A stretch of 64,000 bases of DNA, from assembly GCA_025345505.1 (NCBI GenBank), contig JANVCC010000130.1, forward strand, positions 8,630,522 to 8,694,521. Reading direction: 5' to 3'. Positions 61,601 through 64,000 of this stretch are shown piece after piece. The number at the start of each line of letters is the position of its first letter. The first letter of the stretch is position 1. The translations under genes were made by a program, and so were the position numbers. The notes below the pieces were generated by a model. That model was not told the origin of the DNA. It did no database searches and worked only from the letters and a program-made list of their open reading frames with translations. The stretch comes from Todiramphus chloris collaris. Taxonomy: Eukaryota; Chordata; Aves; Coraciiformes; Alcedinidae.

Positions 61601-62771
61601 TATTAGTCTCCTTCTCATGCAACTCTGTTGGCCTAGTGGGTGGGCAGTGTCTGGGGAAAGGTGGATTCAGAGTGAATATATTCTGTTTTCTAGAGCAGAT
61701 GGAGACAGAAATAGGAAGTGGGTGAGTCAGGATTGCCTGGGAAAATAGCAGGACTCAGGAAAACAGCATGTGACCCATCAACTTCCCTTAGTGAGAGGTC
61801 AAACCACCAGTTAGTGATTTATATGCCAAGTTAATCTGTCTTTCAACAGACAAGTATTCTAGTATTTCTCTTACTTCACCAGATGGATCTGTTAAACCCC
61901 TTATACCATCTTTGGTGATACCCTTGATGTAATTTCCTTTTTTTCCTTATCTCTTTGTGGATGAGTCTGACTTTCTCAGAGTTACACTTGTGAAATTCCA
62001 CTGTACATGTACAATATTGTACACATACACATATCAAAGTGATTTCCCTTTACCTTTTTCTTTCTTGAAGCTATTCTGGCTGATCATGTTATTCTTTTTA
62101 TAAGTCCCATATTTATACTTGGACCTCTCGTGTGACGTATGATAACCAACTTTACTTTAGGGGATTTCCAGGGGCGGTGTGGAAATGTGTGCTCTATTGG
62201 AATTAATCTCTTGGCCTATTAGCTTCCGTAAACTTGAAATTCGAGGATCTGATTTCAGAAGCATGGCATTTGCCAAATTGCTTGGTGCCTCAACCTAGCA
62301 ATGAAATGCACACATTGAACACCTTTGCACAAAATACTTACTAACAACATAAATACAGTATGTACTGCGACATTTTAAGTGCCTGTCCCATGGCCTGGTG
62401 CACAGAGAAAGTCTGAGCAGAGCCCTTGCTGTTGCTATTTCAAGGGGCAAAAAGTAGTTACAGTCCATCCTGAATGAGCTGCATCTGCTGGGATGTAGTT
62501 GAGCACTATAAGCAGGTACTTCACAGCTAGTAGTGTCTTTTGCAGTGTCTTTTACAGAACAAAGTATGGTTAAGATTATGACTAAAGTTCATTGGTGTAA
62601 CTTTCAATTAAATGTAGCAAAAGCATAGAGCTCTCTGTGAAAGCAACTTTAATAAATGACTGAATTTTTACATTCCTCTTTCTTTCCTTGTGTTTTCTCC
62701 AGAGTTGAGACTTGTTCAAATGAAAATAGTGAGCTGCGTAAGAAGGTTGAAGTCCTGGAGAATACTAACAG
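39473..62771 (+). CDS. CREB3L2: CREB3L2 (BBF2H7), ER-anchored bZIP transcription factor; partial, seven exons joined
   Basis: Spliced coding region: 39473-39689, 54135-54301, 56389-56476, 58393-58571, 59418-59564, 61281-61339, 62703-62771. All junctions are GT-AG, phases (0,1,0,1,0,0,2,2) are consistent, and the joined frame has no stop. In order it encodes an acidic N-terminal activation region, a Pro/Ser-rich segment ([14 protein letters not shown]), the conserved block adjoining the bZIP ([17 protein letters not shown]), the basic region ([14 protein letters not shown]) and the first zipper heptads. Members of this family sit in the ER membrane; stress or secretory demand leads to Golgi cleavage by S1P/S2P, and the freed N-terminus activates secretory-pathway genes such as SEC23A in chondrocytes. 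CREB3L2 is preferred over CREB3L1 because exon 4 ([12 protein letters not shown]) and exons 7-8 ([20 protein letters not shown]) match L2. Exon 1 and everything after the first zipper heptads lie outside the window. Confidence 0.96.
40095..40435 (+). mobile_element. CR1 LINE 3' fragment, old
   Basis: The order of patches matches a degraded CR1 3' region: ggagaaatggcaaaggggag, then ttattgctgtctgg, then aaggccctgagcaacctgat, then gatgatttccagaggtccct. It is sense to CREB3L2. Divergence is high and the 5' limit is uncertain. Confidence 0.65.
41626..41660 (+). repeat. (GAG)n microsatellite
   Basis: About eleven GAG/GGA units with one AAG interruption, read directly from the sequence. Confidence 0.9.
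44600..44730. repeat. TA/TATG-rich low-complexity region
   Basis: About 130 bases dominated by alternating TA, TATG and ACAT units with a T8 run, suggesting a decayed AT-rich microsatellite. Confidence 0.75.
45330..45690 (-). mobile_element. CR1 LINE ORF2 fragment, ancient
   Basis: The + strand reads caggtgtttgtaggctgtga, attaagtttcctcttgattt, and near the end gcactgggagttcgtgctca followed by tgtgagcatcaagtcctttt. These are the reverse complement of successive CR1 ORF2 segments in the right order. Heavy substitution marks it as an old copy, antisense to CREB3L2. The solo LTR lies about 175 bp downstream and is a separate event. Confidence 0.75.
45866..46335 (-). mobile_element. Solo LTR of an ERVL-like avian endogenous retrovirus
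   Basis: The element starts TGTGGTGGGT and ends CCCACTACA, imperfect inverted ends of the TG...CA type, and spans 470 bp. It is flanked by agggc (45861-45865) and aggac (46336-46340), a 5-bp target duplication with one mismatch. The internal patch gtcatatggtatggaatatc is characteristic of a widespread group of avian LTRs. A TATA-like TTTATAG (CTATAAA on the minus strand) lies at 46127-46133. The orientation is therefore antisense to CREB3L2. No internal retroviral coding sequence flanks it, so it is a solo LTR left by recombination; no gene product is present. Confidence 0.75.
48386..48691 (+). mobile_element. CR1 LINE 3' fragment
   Basis: Successive patches ccttccaatacctgaagggg, aggaagaattttgttgctgt, gaacaggttgcccagagaag and gcctggtctagcaggaggcg match a CR1 ORF2 end and 3' UTR in order. 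The end breaks off before the terminal ATTCTATG units. Sense to CREB3L2. Confidence 0.9.
54135..54301 (+). CDS. CREB3L2: CREB3L2 coding exon 3
   Basis: 167 nt, acceptor ccttccctggcag, donor cctg|gtactt. It enters in phase 1: the leftover G of exon 2 plus GT gives a Gly codon. It ends in phase 0 and encodes 56 residues including the split one. The product starts GDLENEEW, which aligns without gaps with the tryptophan-containing acidic stretch of human CREB3L2. AVKTEP and [13 protein letters not shown] follow. VKTE fits the sumoylation consensus (hydrophobic-K-x-E), as does a lysine in exon 4. The region is part of the poorly ordered N-terminal activation domain. A CR1 element begins about 45 bp after the donor. 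Confidence 0.94.
54302..56388 (+). other. CREB3L2: CREB3L2 intron 3 (2.1 kb)
   Basis: Donor gtactt, acceptor ctcttttctag. A CR1 copy fills 54345-54829. The remaining 1.5 kb (54830-56388) shows no exon or repeat that I recognise. Confidence 0.9.
54345..54829 (+). mobile_element. CR1 LINE 3' fragment close to the exon 3 donor
   Basis: Patches cccaacacaagaaggatgtg, gggtccagaggtgggccatg, gaacacctctcctatgagga and gagcaacctggtctagtggg follow the CR1 order, and a degraded tail (ttctgtgattctc) closes it at about 54829. Sense to CREB3L2. It begins roughly 45 bp after the 5' splice site. Confidence 0.93.
56389..56476 (+). CDS. CREB3L2: CREB3L2 coding exon 4
   Basis: 88 nt, acceptor ttaatttctcttttctag, donor gaag|gtctgt; it enters in phase 0 and leaves in phase 1. 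The 29 codons encode [12 protein letters not shown], then [29 protein letters not shown] is diagnostic for CREB3L2; the CREB3L1 paralogue has a related but different block here. IKLE is a second sumoylation-type motif. The initial ATG is an internal methionine and should not be taken as a start, because the upstream exon joins in frame. The donor is weaker than the others (gtctgt). Confidence 0.94.
56661..56735 (+). repeat. T/C-rich polypyrimidine tract
   Basis: About 75 bases of nearly pure T and C with three G near its left edge. It lies far from the acceptor (about 1.65 kb) and so is not its polypyrimidine tract. Confidence 0.8.
57865..57899 (-). mobile_element. Short LTR-end-like segment matching the 46 kb solo LTR
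   Basis: These 35 bases match 46301-46335, the right-hand end of the solo LTR, at 33 of 35 positions and stop at the same CCCACTACA end. The sequence to the left (57640-57864) may be more of a related LTR, but I could not align it by eye, so only the shared end is called. Confidence 0.5.
58393..58571 (+). CDS. CREB3L2: CREB3L2 coding exon 5 (Pro/Ser-rich linker)
   Basis: 179 nt from the distal AG of a tandem acceptor (tagcag); the proximal AG would start the exon at 58390 and add one Ala codon in frame. Donor cat|gtaagt is near consensus. It enters in phase 1 (leftover G of exon 4 plus TG makes Val), leaves in phase 0, and encodes 60 residues counting that Val. The product starts [20 protein letters not shown], then [12 protein letters not shown], and ends [13 protein letters not shown] has the form of an FBXW7 phosphodegron, and FBXW7-dependent turnover has been reported for OASIS and BBF2H7. 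In human tumours the FUS::CREB3L2 junction usually falls in this exon. The middle is more like CREB3L1 than human CREB3L2 is. Confidence 0.95.
58597..58647 (+). repeat. (ATCT)12 microsatellite
   Basis: Twelve uninterrupted ATCT units (58597-58644) plus ATC, starting 25 bp after the exon 5 donor. Confidence 0.97.
58652..58811 (+). repeat. 160-bp near-pure polypyrimidine tract with (CTTT)n end
   Basis: The + strand is T and C only except for one A near 58782. It is built from TTCTCTTT, CCCTT and finally CTTT units. The reverse strand is a matching polypurine run, which explains the Lys/Glu-rich and Phe/Ser-rich open frames here. Confidence 0.95.
59418..59564 (+). CDS. CREB3L2: CREB3L2 coding exon 6 (bZIP-adjacent block and start of basic region)
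   Basis: 147 nt, exactly 49 codons, phase 0 at both ends. Acceptor acacttgtag, donor aag|gtaaat. The product starts [18 protein letters not shown], continues [20 protein letters not shown] and ends [11 protein letters not shown]. This is the roughly 30-residue block immediately N-terminal to the bZIP that is shared by all CREB3-family proteins, followed by the first part of the DNA-contacting basic region. It is the best-conserved segment in the window. Because the exon is symmetric, its skipping would keep the frame but remove this block and part of the basic region. Confidence 0.97.
59565..61280 (+). other. CREB3L2: CREB3L2 intron 6 (1.7 kb)
   Basis: Donor gtaaat, acceptor ttttccttag. An old antisense CR1 fills its middle (60275-61000). 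The flanks (59565-60270 and 61000-61280) show nothing recognisable. Confidence 0.9.
60275..61000 (-). mobile_element. CR1 LINE ORF2 end plus 3' UTR, old
   Basis: The reverse strand reads [20 protein letters not shown] then [20 protein letters not shown], a decayed version of the CR1 VQRRATRMI...[18 protein letters not shown] block. On the + strand, ctctgggcaacctgttccca and gtctttttctacaaagctac are the matching reverse-complement landmarks. Antisense to CREB3L2. Confidence 0.8.
61281..61339 (+). CDS. CREB3L2: CREB3L2 coding exon 7 (core of DNA-binding basic region)
   Basis: 59 nt, acceptor ttgctttttccttag, donor aaaaaa|gtaagc; it enters in phase 0 and leaves in phase 2. It encodes [19 protein letters not shown] plus two bases of a Lys codon completed by exon 8. 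AQESRRKKK is the invariant DNA-contact signature of the CREB3 group and binds CRE-type and UPR-type ACGT sites. MDSLEKK supports L2 rather than L1. The donor falls inside a run of seven A (61333-61339), so the exact boundary rests on the GT and on the frame. Confidence 0.96.
61340..62702 (+). other. CREB3L2: CREB3L2 intron 7 (1.4 kb)
   Basis: Donor gtaagc, acceptor tgttttctccag. No repeat, exon or RNA gene was recognised. Confidence 0.9.
62703..62771 (+). CDS. CREB3L2: CREB3L2 coding exon 8 (start of leucine zipper)
   Basis: 69 nt, acceptor ccttgtgttttctccag, donor aacag|gtaagg. The first base A completes the Lys codon from exon 7. Then come [20 protein letters not shown] and TNR, the last codon being split (AG plus the next exon). 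Leucines spaced seven apart mark the first zipper heptads. It differs from the human sequence at only a few positions as I recall it. The next exon, expected to continue with the rest of the zipper and the transmembrane segment, is not in the remaining 1.2 kb. Confidence 0.95.
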
Positions 62772-64000
62772 GTAAGGTACGAAGGGAATAAAACCAAACT
62801 GTAGTGTAATATTACAGTGAGAAGTGAAAATCTGGAAGTTAAGAGATTAAGTGTAATGTGAAGAATAGGTGCATCTGATCGGGTTAATGTCAAAGAAAAA
62901 TGAGGAAGGACAGTTATTGTGACTGCAGAGTGACATCAAGTGTAGAGGCTTTGATGGAGGTATTTAAAAGATGTATAGATATAATGCTTAGGGTGGACTT
63001 GGCAGTGTTAGGTTTACAGTTGGACTTGATTTTCTTAAAGATCTTTTCCAACCTAAACAGTTCTATGACTCTGTACCAGGTCTCCAGAAACGTTTTAGCA
63101 CTCCTCTTTGAGTTCTTCCATTGCTCAAGGAAACATGGTTAGTAATACGTAACAAACAGACTACAACCCAACTCTCCGAATTGTCTTTATTTAGTGAAAG
63201 ACTGTTTTGACAGGAGACCTTGACCTGGAGTGTGATGCTTCCAGAAATTACACTGCTGAAGCTCAAGAGTCATTTATTAGTTCCTTCTGGACTACTAGAT
63301 ATCATTGCAGTTATTGTGCACCCTTCTAACCCTCACACCTTACACTCCAGAATTTCCTTCTTTAGGAGGGGTAAAAACAACTTCTTGTCTCTTTATGTCT
63401 GAAGAAATGGGTGACTTGATGGTGGCTATCTCAAAGGACACATGGCAGAAAATGTTGCACACCTGAGCTTTTAATAGGATGTGAGCTGAGAGTGGAGCAT
63501 CTGTCATGGCTTAAACTTGGTGTGTTCTCTAGTGATGGCAAATTCCAATGAGTGGCTACTAGATAAGCCCACTGTTAACACCTTCTACTTAGAGGCATTT
63601 GTAGTGATAATTATTACCACTAAACATGATGGTAGCACTGAAGTGTGGGAGGAGGCTGAGTTTTGTAGATAAGACCCATGGATCAGGCAAAATGGCCCTA
63701 GAGCTTGTCTGGCAGCCAACGTATTGCTAATTGAGTGGCATGTGTTGTTTCTAATCTCCAGATCCAATCTCTAATTTCATGGAGCCAGACCCTGTAGCAC
63801 TGTCATTTGCTGGAGAGTGTCTCCCACACACTGCTCATGCATAAAGACATCTGCTGCTTGTTTGAAGAGAGCCAAGCCATTTCTGTGCCTCTTGTATCTC
63901 CCTCCAGGGTTTTACATAAAAGAACTAGGAATTTTTCTGTAGGTGTGGAGTAGGGTTTTCTCTCCCATGATCTGTCTCAGGAGGTGCTGAAGCCAGCTGC
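62772..64000 (+). other. CREB3L2: CREB3L2 intron 8, 5' part
   Basis: It starts with the donor gtaagg and runs to the window end without an acceptor leading into the expected zipper continuation. Apart from a CR1 tail at 62890-63075 nothing was recognised. Confidence 0.9.
62890..63075 (+). mobile_element. CR1 LINE 3' tail
   Basis: Patches gaggtatttaaaagatgtat, ggtggacttggcagtgttag, gttggacttgattttcttaa and cttttccaacctaaacagtt, ending in ctatgactctgta, match the 3' end of another CR1 subfamily. Sense to CREB3L2. Confidence 0.88.

Noticed and set aside
39473..62771. Assignment of the gene to CREB3L1 instead of CREB3L2
   Set aside because: Parts of exons 2 and 5 look L1-like, but exon 3, [12 protein letters not shown] in exon 4, and MDSLEKK and [11 protein letters not shown] in exons 7-8 follow L2.
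1..64000. CRISPR array, operon, phage or other prokaryotic defence-type system
   Set aside because: No regularly spaced direct repeats, no ribosome-binding-site-led gene clusters, and clear vertebrate intron-exon structure with avian retroelements.

Overview
The window is vertebrate nuclear DNA and almost certainly comes from a bird. It has long AT-rich introns, short exons with GT-AG junctions, and about a dozen CR1 LINE fragments of several ages. The youngest ends in the 8-bp ATTCTATG repeat typical of avian CR1. There is also an ERVL-like solo LTR of a type common in birds. Nothing bacterial, viral-episomal or CRISPR-like is present.

One protein-coding gene is supported: CREB3L2 (BBF2H7), on the + strand and incomplete at both ends. 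It encodes an ER-anchored bZIP transcription factor of the CREB3/OASIS family. Seven coding exons were placed: 39473-39689, 54135-54301, 56389-56476, 58393-58571 (or from 58390), 59418-59564, 61281-61339 and 62703-62771. Phases agree across every junction, there is no internal stop, and the joined product reads from the N-terminal activation region to the start of the leucine zipper. The first coding exon (about 34 codons in the human protein) was not found and probably lies upstream. The rest of the zipper, the transmembrane helix, the site-1 protease site and the luminal tail must lie beyond base 64000.

Layout: 1-39472 is the 3' part of intron 1 (or 5' flank plus intron 1). It holds CR1 copies near 4.3, 9.9, 21.3, 24.6-25.8, 29.9 and 32.8 kb and a compact CpG-rich stretch at 21.6-22.9 kb that looks like a regulatory element. 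39473-39689 is exon 2. 39690-54134 is intron 2, with three CR1 copies and an antisense solo LTR. 54135-62771 carries exons 3-8 with short introns containing CR1, an LTR-like end, a tetranucleotide repeat and a long polypyrimidine tract. 62772-64000 is the start of intron 8, with one more CR1 3' end.

I looked for a second gene, an RNA gene or an unfamiliar system and found none I can defend. The points most worth checking are the CpG-rich intronic cluster, the tandem (NAGNAG) acceptor of exon 5, the CREB3L1-like motifs kept in this CREB3L2, the solo LTR with a near-intact target duplication, and a CR1 insertion about 45 bp from the exon 3 donor.
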